Positions 6,224 to 13,533 of a stretch of DNA of 37,397 nt are shown here, one piece after another; positions within the stretch are counted from its first letter, which is position 1; the number at the start of each line of letters is the position of its first letter. The translations under genes and the position numbers were made by a program. Under the pieces are notes generated by a model. It saw only the letters and a program-made list of their open reading frames with translations, made no database searches and was not told the origin of the DNA. This DNA is from Verrucomicrobiota bacterium (GTDB lineage: Bacteria > Verrucomicrobiota > Verrucomicrobiia > Opitutales > Opitutaceae): contig CAUJJL010000042.1 in NCBI GenBank assembly GCA_963205455.1, positions 1-37,397 of the forward strand. The letters run 5' to 3'.

Positions 6224-8938
6224 TTACTTGAGCGTCTTGATATAGTCTATGATCGCACCGATCTGCTCATCGGTGAGCACACCGGCATAACTCGGCATGC
6301 CGGCTTCCACCTTCTCCGTGCCTGGCACGATCTTGGCCTGCGGATCGAGGATGGATTCGCGGAGATAGGCGTCGTCGGCAACGACACGACCGGTCTTATT
6401 GCCAAAATCTCTTACCTTGCCGAAGAGTCCTGTCCACGGCGGACCATAGGTCGCGATCGCCGGTCCACCAGCCACGCCTCCATGACAGGCGACACAACCA
6501 AAGGTGCGCGCCAGCGTTGCACCATCTTCTTTTGGTGCAGATTCTCGTCCGCTCGCCTGCGCAACGACGGGCTTCGAGAGATCAACCACAATGTTTCCAA
6601 ACCCCTCACGGGATGGATCAAAATGGGGGAGTTCATACGGCCTCGTATACGCACTGCTCACCATGCCCTCTCCCTCACGCGCCTTCAACGACCAGCCTAT
6701 ACGAAGCTGCATCGCCGTCTTCATTTCCGGGATGCCGACAAACACACCGCAGCCGTCTTCAGAGAGATAGACGCTGCTCGCAGGCAAAGGGTCCGCACCG
6801 GGCTGGCCATTGGCGCGGAGTTGGGGCGATCCATAACGGTAGGTGCGCACATAATGCCAGGTTGAGGTGGAGTAATTCGAGGGCTTCACCGCCTCCACAG
6901 TATCTAGCGGCACACTGAATTTCAGGAGGATGCCTTCCTTCATCGCCACAACCTCCGTCGGCAGAGTGCTGGGACGCCCCGTGTACCGCACCCGCGCGAG
7001 CCCAGCCAGACGCGTCGCTGTCGTTCCCCATCCCAACACCTGAAACCCCGCGAGGTAGAGCTGCCCATCGATTGGATTCACGGATCCATTCAATGGGGGA
7101 AATGCGAAGTCCTGCGTCACACTCGTGACCGCAGCCTGCAGTCGCTTTCCTCGGGAGTTGAGCAATACCGAAAAGAGTTCCGGACGATTGAATCCGATGT
7201 GAACGAGTCCATCGTTCAGCGGACCCATTCTCGCATTGAAGAGCCAGACTTGGGAAATGCCCGATGCATTCACGCTGTGCGGCAGCCACACCAGCGGATC
7301 CGCGATCGGCGCGGGATACTTTTCCCTCGGCATGAAGTCGCTCAAGAATCCATAGAACTGGCCTCCACCCACGACGTGCAGCGGGGTGCTGGGAATGTAC
7401 TGGCCCTGCTGGTCACTTGAGGTAACCAATCCCGTGCGCAGATTGACCGCGATATTCGGCTGACGGAACCCATACCCCAAGACCGTCGCCTCGCGCCCGT
7501 CGGCTGAAATGCGGAGGACACTGCCATTGTGCTTCCCCACCGTCGTCGCTTGCTGGCCTCCCTTTGCGATCACAAACTCCCCATGCGGCGCAAGGCGGAG
7601 CGTCGCCGGAAACTCCCGCGTGTCCGCCGTCTGCCCGAACGCGTTCGAGAACAACTCATATTCGTCCGCCTCTCCGTCACCATTGCGATCCCGCAGGTGC
7701 CAGATGCCGTTCCGGTCAAAGACATAAATCTCCCCGTCACGAATCGCGACCGTCATCGGCTCATGCAGACCCGAGGCATAGCGCCGCCACTCGACGCGAT
7801 CGCCATGCAATCCCCGCAGGATCCAGACGTCTCCATCCAGCGTGACACCCACACCCGTCCCATCTGGAAAAAACTGAATGTCACTGATTCGAATGGCTCG
7901 GCGCCAGGGATTCACCACCGGTAGATCGATGTCATCGACAACATAACTCGCAACCGACGTCGACCGGTGAACCGCTGAGTGGACAACCTGGGGCCATCGG
8001 TGTGCTAGTGCCGAAGATTTCAACCCCACCGCGGCAACAGGCGTCGGCGGTGTGCCCTTCGCCATGGACACCGAAAATTCCAAGGGCTCGTCATGCGCTT
8101 CCACACGGACAAACCAGGTCGGATGACCACCTTCGTCCGGTTCGGAAGACAGCATGAGCTTGCTCCTTCCATCCGTGGGCCCGAGTGCAAATTCGACATC
8201 CGGGGCCTTGTTTCCCAGAACAAGGAGCATCGGCTCGCGGGAGGGTCCCACTTGGAAGTGCCGCACCACAGCGGGTGTCTTTTCCGACCCCGCACCATCG
8301 ATCCACTCCGCGACGCGGGTCGTTCCCATGGTGTAGTTCATCGTCACCCCTGACGCCTGAAGCCCAAGGGATTTCAGGCGCCCCATTTTCTCCGGCAGCG
8401 GCCCGCGGCCCACCTCCTCAGGACTCGGCGCGGGTGTGCGCGGATCGCGAAACGAGAGCTTGGAAACCTGCCACCCCGGATAGATTCCGGCAGCGAGCCA
8501 AACCTCACCGTCGGGTTGAGGCAGCAATTTCTGACCTCCCGGCGTTTTCCTGGAGGGATCGTGATAGGAGCCGGGCGCAAGGGCCATTGGAGTGACACCC
8601 TTGCCACGCCAAACCGCCGCAATCCGCAGAAGGTCGGTGTCGAAACAGGCCCAGCAGTCGTGCGCGAGTGGAAAGATCAGACCCCGAGGCACCAGGTTGT
8701 CCTTCGGAAACTCCGGACCGGCTTCTCTGGCATTGAGAACCGACGAGAAAAACGGGAAATCCCTCTCTACCCACTCCGCCCACGGATCCGTCGCGGCAAT
8801 CGCCCGCGCCGGCTTGCCAGATTTCACCTGCGCGGGTTCCTTTACCGTGGATTGGGCATGGAGTGCCGCACAGGCAATGGCTCCAAAAATCAGAGACCAG
8901 CGCAGCGCGCCCCGATTGGCGGACACCCCCCGCCTCAT
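6224..8938 (-). CDS. Secreted DUF6797 / beta-propeller protein with C-terminal cytochrome c domain
   Basis: 904 residues. Signal peptide at about 1-29, then a DUF6797-type region (about 50-310), then a propeller-like region resembling sugar dehydrogenases of the GDH/PQQ-propeller group (repeats such as GVGVTLDGDVW and IYVFDRNGIWHLRDRNGDGEADEY), and a class I cytochrome c domain with CVACH at 815-819 and probable axial Met881 (AGMPSYAG). Such multi-domain haem proteins are common in Planctomycetes and Verrucomicrobia and are thought to oxidise carbohydrates or pass electrons in the periplasm; the substrate is unknown. I chose the ATG at 8938 because it has a GGAG ribosome site, starts right at the signal peptide and lies downstream of a promoter-like sequence. 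An upstream in-frame ATG at 8989 would add 17 residues. Confidence 0.85.
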   Translation of the reverse strand: MRRGVSANRGALRWSLIFGAIACAALHAQSTVKEPAQVKSGKPARAIAATDPWAEWVERDFPFFSSVLNAREAGPEFPKDNLVPRGLIFPLAHDCWACFDTDLLRIAAVWRGKGVTPMALAPGSYHDPSRKTPGGQKLLPQPDGEVWLAAGIYPGWQVSKLSFRDPRTPAPSPEEVGRGPLPEKMGRLKSLGLQASGVTMNYTMGTTRVAEWIDGAGSEKTPAVVRHFQVGPSREPMLLVLGNKAPDVEFALGPTDGRSKLMLSSEPDEGGHPTWFVRVEAHDEPLEFSVSMAKGTPPTPVAAVGLKSSALAHRWPQVVHSAVHRSTSVASYVVDDIDLPVVNPWRRAIRISDIQFFPDGTGVGVTLDGDVWILRGLHGDRVEWRRYASGLHEPMTVAIRDGEIYVFDRNGIWHLRDRNGDGEADEYELFSNAFGQTADTREFPATLRLAPHGEFVIAKGGQQATTVGKHNGSVLRISADGREATVLGYGFRQPNIAVNLRTGLVTSSDQQGQYIPSTPLHVVGGGQFYGFLSDFMPREKYPAPIADPLVWLPHSVNASGISQVWLFNARMGPLNDGLVHIGFNRPELFSVLLNSRGKRLQAAVTSVTQDFAFPPLNGSVNPIDGQLYLAGFQVLGWGTTATRLAGLARVRYTGRPSTLPTEVVAMKEGILLKFSVPLDTVEAVKPSNYSTSTWHYVRTYRYGSPQLRANGQPGADPLPASSVYLSEDGCGVFVGIPEMKTAMQLRIGWSLKAREGEGMVSSAYTRPYELPHFDPSREGFGNIVVDLSKPVVAQASGRESAPKEDGATLARTFGCVACHGGVAGGPAIATYGPPWTGLFGKVRDFGNKTGRVVADDAYLRESILDPQAKIVPGTEKVEAGMPSYAGVLTDEQIGAIIDYIKTLK

Positions 8939-8975
8939 TGAAACTCCAGTCAAAGTCCTCCCAATCATGCCCACG

Positions 8976-9006
8976 AAGATAGCGCCCATGCATGCGATTG
9001 TGTCAA
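8976..9006 (-). promoter_or_regulatory. Candidate sigma70-type promoter for the DUF6797 cytochrome gene
   Basis: On the minus strand a perfect -35 box TTGACA (9006-9001) is followed 19 bp later by TATCTT (8981-8976); GCTATC at 17 bp is an alternative -10. Transcription would begin about 30 bp before the chosen start codon, inside the longer reading frame, which supports the downstream start. Confidence 0.45.
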
Positions 9007-9115
9007 TGGATGAAGCGCTACCGGTCCAAAGCAGGCCTGTGACCCGAACTTTGAAAGCATAGCTGCAGTCTCAATCCTTGCTTCACCGACGTAGTCCTGT
9101 AGCTTGGCAGAAGCA

Positions 9116-9340
9116 ATGAGCACACTCCAGGAGATCGAAGCAGCTGCGTTGCGCCTTTCAGAAAGGGACCGCCTCAGGTTGGCCGATTACATCTTGGGTA
9201 GTCTGCCCACGCCGCCCTCTGCTGCTGCATCTACCGAGATCCTTGCGGAAGCCGTTCGCCGCGACGCTGAGCTCGAGAGCGGCCAGGCGCATCCACTCAC
9301 TGAATCCACGTTCTGGGCGGGAGTGCGACGGCGTCCCTGA
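9116..9340 (+). CDS. Putative addiction-module antitoxin
   Basis: 74 residues resembling the short antitoxin family found next to RelE/ParE toxins: an N-terminal helix with LSERDRLRLADYIL, a Pro/Ala-rich middle and an acidic helix AEAVRRDAELESG. The ATG at 9116 gives the normal start; an in-frame TTG four codons upstream is less likely. The stop overlaps the toxin start (TGATG), the usual coupled arrangement. The partner toxin is frameshifted, so the pair may no longer be active. Confidence 0.7.
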   Translation: MSTLQEIEAAALRLSERDRLRLADYILGSLPTPPSAAASTEILAEAVRRDAELESGQAHPLTESTFWAGVRRRP

Positions 9341-9638
9341 TGAGAGTCGAGTTTCACCCGGCACTCCAGCAGGATTTTAAGGATGCTCTGGACCACTACG
9401 AAAGAGAGGGTGGCCTTCATCTTGCCGAACGATTCGAGAGCGAATTTCGGGGATGCTTGAAGGCGATTCAAGCGGCGCCCCGACGATTTTCCTTTTATCT
9501 GAAGGGCAAAGTCTTTCGGCGTATTCGGTTGGAGTCGTTCCCATTTCTCCTCGTTTACCGTGAAAGGCGAACGCAGTTCGGATCTTGATTCTTAAGCACG
9601 AAAGGCGGCATCCTCGCTTCGGACTAACCCGGCAGTAG
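9340..9638 (+). pseudogene. RelE/ParE family toxin with a one-base frameshift near the C-terminus
   Basis: The frame starting at 9340 encodes 82 residues (DALDHYEREGGLHLAERFE, then FRRIRLESFPFLLVYRERR) and stops at about 9588. The family's conserved C-terminal strand, usually ILILAVAHERRHP, is present but in another frame from about 9579 (RILILKHERRHPRFG), ending at TAG 9638. A single missing base in the TTCGG at 9577-9581 would explain this; restoring it gives 98 residues, the family's usual size. The C-terminal strand carries catalytic or structural residues, so the protein as written is probably inactive. A sequencing error is the alternative. Confidence 0.75.
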
Positions 9639-9913
9639 CAGGCTGCCAATGCTACCAATTTTTTGCTTCTTGCGGCACACAGGCGTACCAGATGCCCAAG
9701 TTCGTTTCTGCTTGCGGTTCGTGGAATCGCAGGCGTAGTACCTCCCGCTCGTCAGGTTTCGAAGGGGTTTGGACGCGCTGAACCGCTCCCGCTCATTCGC
9801 TTTTCATTTGCCGTTATTCCAATTGGCAATTGTGGCGACTACGGGAAAGGCACGCGGCAAACTTTCATCGACTCCCGATCCGGCGTTCATTGTTCATTGG
9901 CAGGTTGGATAAT

Positions 9914-9998
9914 GCCCAGGTGGTGGAATTGGTAGACACGCAGGTCTCAGAAGCCTGTGCCTACAAGCATGGGGGTTCGAGTCCCCCCTTGGGCACCA
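9914..9998 (+). tRNA. tRNA-Leu (anticodon CAG)
   Basis: An 85-nt cloverleaf: acceptor stem GCCCAGG pairs with CTTGGGC; the anticodon stem CAGGT/GCCTG encloses loop CTCAGAA with anticodon CAG; a long variable arm and T-arm GGGGG-TTCGAGT-CCCCC follow, and the 3' CCA is encoded. The D-loop GGTGGTGGAATTGGTAGACAC-like start is typical of bacterial tRNA-Leu. Confidence 0.97.
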
Positions 9999-10218
9999 AC
10001 CCCGTCATTATGATGGAGTTCTCTCGGTTGAAGTTCCCTCAAGCGCCTCCATCTGGCTCGCCCGCCGACTCAATTGCAGGCGTTCCGCGTGGTGGTTTGG
10101 CGGGCACCTGTGGGCTTTAACTTTCCCTGCGCATTGGGTCCTTTTTGATCGTCGCCGCGCCTTCCACCTTTCCGCTTGAATTTCCCCATAAGGCGCCAAT
10201 CGTGTCGCCTCTGATTTC

Positions 10219-10293
10219 GCCCTCATCGTCTATCGGTTAGGACAGGAGATTCTCATTCTTCAAAGCGGGGTTCGATTCCCCGTGAGGGCGCCA
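10219..10293 (+). tRNA. tRNA-Glu (anticodon CTC)
   Basis: A 75-nt cloverleaf: acceptor stem GCCCTCA pairs with TGAGGGC; the anticodon stem GGAGA/TCTTC encloses loop TTCTCAT with anticodon CTC; the T-arm is GCGGG-TTCGATT-CCCGT and the 3' CCA is encoded. Its 3' end is duplicated about 1.06 kb downstream, suggesting use as an integration site. Confidence 0.97.
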
Positions 10294-10299
10294 TCAACA
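10272..10299 (+). repeat. tRNA-Glu 3'-end direct repeat, copy 1 (att-like)
   Basis: 28 bp covering the T-loop, 3' acceptor strand, CCA and six flanking bases of tRNA-Glu, identical to 11334-11361. Similarity continues past a one-base indel for eight more bases (GAGGAGCG). The T-arm-to-CCA part of a tRNA is a classical attachment site for integrases. Confidence 0.85.
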
Positions 10300-10364
10300 G
10301 AGGAGCGCTATCCCGCGCAAACAGGGCGCAAACAAATTTACCCCTCTTTTCGAACGAGAAGACG

Positions 10365-10739
10365 TTACCGCGTACCGGCCAATGCAGGCTCGACCACGTC
10401 CAGAACGGCTCGGGGGTGCTTGACCGCGACACGGAGCAGCATTTTCGCAGACTGATGCGGTTCACGTTGGCCCTGTTCCCAGTTTTGAAGCGTGCGGGGC
10501 GAGATTCCCATAAGGGCAGCCATCTCGCGTTGGGACAGCCCCAACCTTTCGCGCGCAGCCGTGACGCTGGCTGAGTGATCGGCGGCCTTGGCCGCCCGGA
10601 ACGACTCGGGGTCGATAGTGCGCCGGACAAATCCTCCTTTGCCATCAGGGAGGAGCTGGGTGACACGACCAGGACGAGACGCACCCGTCAGCAGGGCAGC
10701 CTTGCGGCGTACGATTTCTTTGAGACTGGCGGATTTCAT
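10365..10739 (-). CDS. Helix-turn-helix antitoxin (HigA/NadS-like)
   Basis: 124 residues with an XRE-type helix-turn-helix at about 60-105 (LGLSQREMAALMGISPRTLQ, then NWEQGQREP). The N-terminal 55 residues are basic and probably bind the toxin. The start overlaps the toxin stop by ATGA, giving the toxin-first order typical of HigBA-type modules. Such antitoxins neutralise the toxin and repress the operon. The whole pair sits between two copies of the tRNA-Glu 3' end. Confidence 0.85.
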   Translation of the reverse strand: MKSASLKEIVRRKAALLTGASRPGRVTQLLPDGKGGFVRRTIDPESFRAAKAADHSASVTAARERLGLSQREMAALMGISPRTLQNWEQGQREPHQSAKMLLRVAVKHPRAVLDVVEPALAGTR

Positions 10740-11047
10740 GACTTTACCTTGCTTTTGAGGATCTTGAGTTCAGCGGAGGAAAGATTGGTTTTGTCACTTT
10801 TGGCGTAGAGATCGAGAAGCAGGATCTCGCCCGCGTTCGAACGGTGAAAATACACCACTCGTGCGCCGCCGCGACTCCCTTTGCCCTTCGCTGCGATACG
10901 CAGTTTTCGGCAGCCGCCCGACTGTGGAATAACGTCTCCTGCGTCAGGTGTGGTTGCCAATTTTTGCATGAGGGCAAGGAGTTCATTGTCACCAAGCAGC
11001 CGGATGGCAGCTTCGGTGAATTTCTTGTCCTCGACAAAAGTGATCAC
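10736..11047 (-). CDS. RelE/HigB-type toxin
   Basis: 103 residues from a GTG at 11047. The sequence follows the RelE-like family pattern: a VITFVE start, then DAGDVIPQSGGCRKLRIAAKG, a glycine-rich RGGARVVYF and LLDLYAKSDKTNLS before the C-terminal helix. Family members usually begin exactly at the xxTFxE motif, which supports the GTG; an ATG at 11110 would add 21 unmatched residues. These toxins are ribosome-dependent or free mRNA endonucleases. A good promoter ends six bases before the GTG, so the message may be leaderless. It is translationally coupled to the antitoxin. Confidence 0.82.
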   Translation of the reverse strand: MITFVEDKKFTEAAIRLLGDNELLALMQKLATTPDAGDVIPQSGGCRKLRIAAKGKGSRGGARVVYFHRSNAGEILLLDLYAKSDKTNLSSAELKILKSKVKS

Positions 11048-11053
11048 GCAACG

Positions 11054-11082
11054 ACTATACTTCAATGACGTAGGTTTGGCAA
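11054..11082 (-). promoter_or_regulatory. Candidate promoter of the toxin-antitoxin operon
   Basis: TTGCCA (11082-11077), a 17-bp spacer and TATAGT (11059-11054) on the minus strand. The predicted transcription start coincides with the GTG at 11047. Confidence 0.55.
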
Positions 11083-11333
11083 CCGCAACGTTGCTATGAC
11101 GTCCTGCCATGGGCGGTTTGCCCCTTGAGCGCTGGAAACGAAAAGCCCCCGCCTCTCCCCTCACCCCTCTCCACCCCGATCCTTTGGGATCTCTTCTACA
11201 TCAGGACCCGTAGAGCGCTTCCCTCCCCTATGCTCCCTCACCCCCCTTTCACTCAAACAGGGACAGGCGCAAGCACGGCGAACCCCATTTTAGCAAGCTT
11301 AAGCCATTTTCCCCTCCTACGAGCGAGCCAAAA

Positions 11334-11361
11334 TCGATTCCCCGTGAGGGCGCCATCAACA
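11334..11361 (+). repeat. tRNA-Glu 3'-end direct repeat, copy 2 (att-like)
   Basis: Exact 28-bp copy of 10272-10299, including CCA, with no tRNA body upstream of it (the preceding base already differs). It marks the far end of a 1,062-bp segment that contains only the toxin-antitoxin pair. Confidence 0.85.
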
Positions 11362-11765
11362 AGAGGAGCGGGGACCACGGCGCGCAAGAGACCATAGGAA
11401 GGAGCCAGGCTCAATGTTACAGGCACCACTGCGATGGAAGCCTCGGGTCGTGCTTGGAATCCGGGGTACGCTTGATTCTTACAATGGATTGAATCTGGAA
11501 CTCATGCGAAGCATTTCCCAACTGGAAAGGCCGGATGACAACAGGATCCAAGTGCCGACGTTTGGCTCCCCCCGCATTGCCAATCAACCCCGATTCCCCC
11601 GCGGAACGGTTGGGCGGCGAAGTTGTGCCTAAGGCATCCGCTCGCGAGCAGAACAATACGACTGGGAGCGATGCCAGCAATGCCGCACCGAGACAGGCTG
11701 CAAGAACGAAGGCTTTGGGGAGCACGTGAGATAAACACACACCTCCTGGAAAAGTTGCGCGTCAC

Positions 11766-11786
11766 TTTCTTTCACGTGATATTTCG
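11766..11786. repeat. 21-bp element with TCACGTGA palindrome, copy 1
   Basis: Differs from 15686-15706 at two of 21 positions. Copy 2 spans the PepSY stop and the alpha-galactosidase ribosome site, so the shared sequence may be a regulatory element or the relic of a duplication. Confidence 0.4.
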
Positions 11787-11815
11787 GGACGGATCTCGTC
11801 CAGCAAGGCCATGTC

Positions 11816-13267
11816 TCATGGCAAAACCGGCGGTCGCTTTCCACTAGGCCGCATATTCTGGCGCAGATTGTCCACGAAGGCCCTGGCCTCAGCCTCCAGG
11901 CGCTCGGCAATCTCAGGGTGATGATTCATACGGTCGAAGCGCTCGCTTGGATCAGAGCCGAGGTCATAGAGCTGGCGCGAAAGAATGTGCCCCTGGAGGT
12001 CAGACTGACATGACAGTTTCCACCGTTCATCTCGGATACCTTGATAGTTGATCTGCCCCTCGGCGCCGTAACCAAAATAGTGCAGGTAGCGCCGCTGCGG
12101 CCAACTGTCAGCGCCGACTAGTATCGACTCCATATCCTGTCCATCGATTGTGCGATTCGAAGGAAGGGGGGCGCCAGCAAGATTGGCGAGCGTCGGAAGC
12201 ACGTCAATCAGACCCGTCACCGCCGACGTCCTACTCCCGGCCGGGATACGAGCGGGCCATCGTGCAATCATCGGCACGCGTACGCCGCCCTCAAAGGTTG
12301 ATGCTTTACCGTCGCGGAACGGTCCTGCCGAACCACCATCTATGCCGTAGTGGAGCCACGGACCGTTGTCGCTGGTGAATATCACCAGGGTATTTTCTTC
12401 CATTCTCAGTTCCGCGAGTCGCTCGAGGATGCGTCCCACACTCCAGTCCAACTCCATCACTACATCGCCGTAGAGGCCTCGCTTGGACTTTCCTGCAAAG
12501 CGGTCCGAAACAAACAACGGTACGTGCGGCATAGAATAGGCTAGGTACAGGAAGAAAGGCTGCTCGCGCCGACGCGAGACGAACGCCAACGCCTCCTCGG
12601 TATAGCGGATCGTCATCTGACGCTGATCCGGATTCAGCTCAATCACCGTGTCGTCGCGCATCAACGGTAGGTCATTCTCCAATACGCCAGGAGCGAAATA
12701 AGTGCCTTGGAGAGGGAACCCAGTGTATTCTGCCCGGGCCCTCATTCGCTTGAGCATCTCATCCTCATTCCCATGGGGTGGCATTCGCGGATGGAATCGC
12801 CACATGTCGTTCGAAAAGGGAAACCCGAAATACCTGTCGAATCCTTGACGGAGAGGCAGCATCTCAGGCGCATCGCCGAGGTGCCATTTCCCTATGCACA
12901 TCGTCGCATATCCAGACTCTTTCAGTAGATCGGCCACCGTTACTTCATCTGGATTCAGGCCATAGGGCGAACGTGGGAAGGGAACGCGCGCCATGCCTAC
13001 TCGCGGCGCGTAGCAACCGGTCATCAGCTGCGCACGGGCGGGCGAACATACCGCAGCTGCATAAAAACTGGTAAAGCGTATCCCTTGATGGGCCATGCGA
13101 TCGAGATTCGGTGTATAAATGTCGGGCGATCCGTAACAACCCAGGTCCCCCCACCCTAAATCGTCGGCGAGGATGAAGACCACATTGGGACGGGGCGGCA
13201 ACGCCATGCCGCCGACAACGGCAAGAACAAATGAAACAATCCAACGTAGCAGCCGGAGCAGGACCAT
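11816..13267 (-). CDS. Secreted S1-type sulfatase
   Basis: 483 residues from the ATG at 13267, which starts at a signal peptide (1-22); an in-frame ATG at 13309 adds 14 residues and is less fitting. The formylglycine motif CSPAR is at 74-78, metal-binding Asp-Asp at 35-36 (ILADDLGWGD), GKWHLG and TSDNGPW follow, so all main catalytic elements are present. The enzyme should remove sulfate esters from a glycan in the periplasm or outside the cell after maturation by a formylglycine-generating or anaerobic maturase, not found here. It is the last gene of the glycosidase unit that also contains the alpha-galactosidase. The exact sulfated position cannot be read from the sequence. Confidence 0.92.
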   Translation of the reverse strand: MVLLRLLRWIVSFVLAVVGGMALPPRPNVVFILADDLGWGDLGCYGSPDIYTPNLDRMAHQGIRFTSFYAAAVCSPARAQLMTGCYAPRVGMARVPFPRSPYGLNPDEVTVADLLKESGYATMCIGKWHLGDAPEMLPLRQGFDRYFGFPFSNDMWRFHPRMPPHGNEDEMLKRMRARAEYTGFPLQGTYFAPGVLENDLPLMRDDTVIELNPDQRQMTIRYTEEALAFVSRRREQPFFLYLAYSMPHVPLFVSDRFAGKSKRGLYGDVVMELDWSVGRILERLAELRMEENTLVIFTSDNGPWLHYGIDGGSAGPFRDGKASTFEGGVRVPMIARWPARIPAGSRTSAVTGLIDVLPTLANLAGAPLPSNRTIDGQDMESILVGADSWPQRRYLHYFGYGAEGQINYQGIRDERWKLSCQSDLQGHILSRQLYDLGSDPSERFDRMNHHPEIAERLEAEARAFVDNLRQNMRPSGKRPPVLP

Positions 13268-13305
13268 TTCTCGAAAAACAATACAATCGGACAGTACGCA
13301 GGAAT

Positions 13306-13497
13306 TCATGGCCGTCTGAAGGCTATATTCACGCCAAACAACAACCGAGCCGGGTAGTTCAGGCGACCGTTGACCACCGCTGAACGAGCCGTGCCCGGTT
13401 CACGCACATCCATGCCGCTCGCTTCGTCCGTGAAGTTAGTCATGTTACCGTAGGGAGAGAATTGGCGACTCAGGTTGGATTCTATCTTCCAAACCAT
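13306..13497 (-). pseudogene. Probable TonB-dependent receptor C-terminal fragment
   Basis: 63 residues ending in NYPARLLFGVNIAFRRP, which resembles the last beta strands of outer-membrane receptors. There is no barrel or plug upstream, only the end of the alpha-galactosidase gene 36 bp away, and the frame is closed by a stop a few codons before the ATG. I read it as the stump of a deleted receptor gene between alpha-galactosidase and sulfatase. A small genuine gene is possible. Assignment rests on the tail pattern only. Confidence 0.45.
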
Positions 13498-13533
13498 TTT
13501 TCCGAGACAACATCACACTGCGTGACCCGGTAT

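Larger units (their letters stand above)
11048..11815. other. Gene-poor stretch with att-like repeat and a pyrimidine-rich tract
   Basis: Holds the toxin promoter, a plus-strand tract strongly enriched in C and T (about 11139-11256), the second tRNA-Glu repeat (11334-11361) and a TCACGTGA-centred element (11766-11786). A minus-strand frame at 11417-11740 would encode a hydrophobic N-terminus from a GTG only one base behind an AGGAGG; with that spacing and no recognisable family I do not call it a gene. Confidence 0.5.

Noticed and set aside
10313..10335. Short direct repeat GCGCAAACA near tRNA-Glu
   Set aside because: Two nine-base copies only; not long enough to separate from chance next to the real 28-bp repeat.
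11417..11740. 107-residue minus-strand frame with hydrophobic N-terminus
   Set aside because: The GTG start is one base from the AGGAGG, too close for initiation, and the remainder matches no family; kept only as a note in the gap entry.
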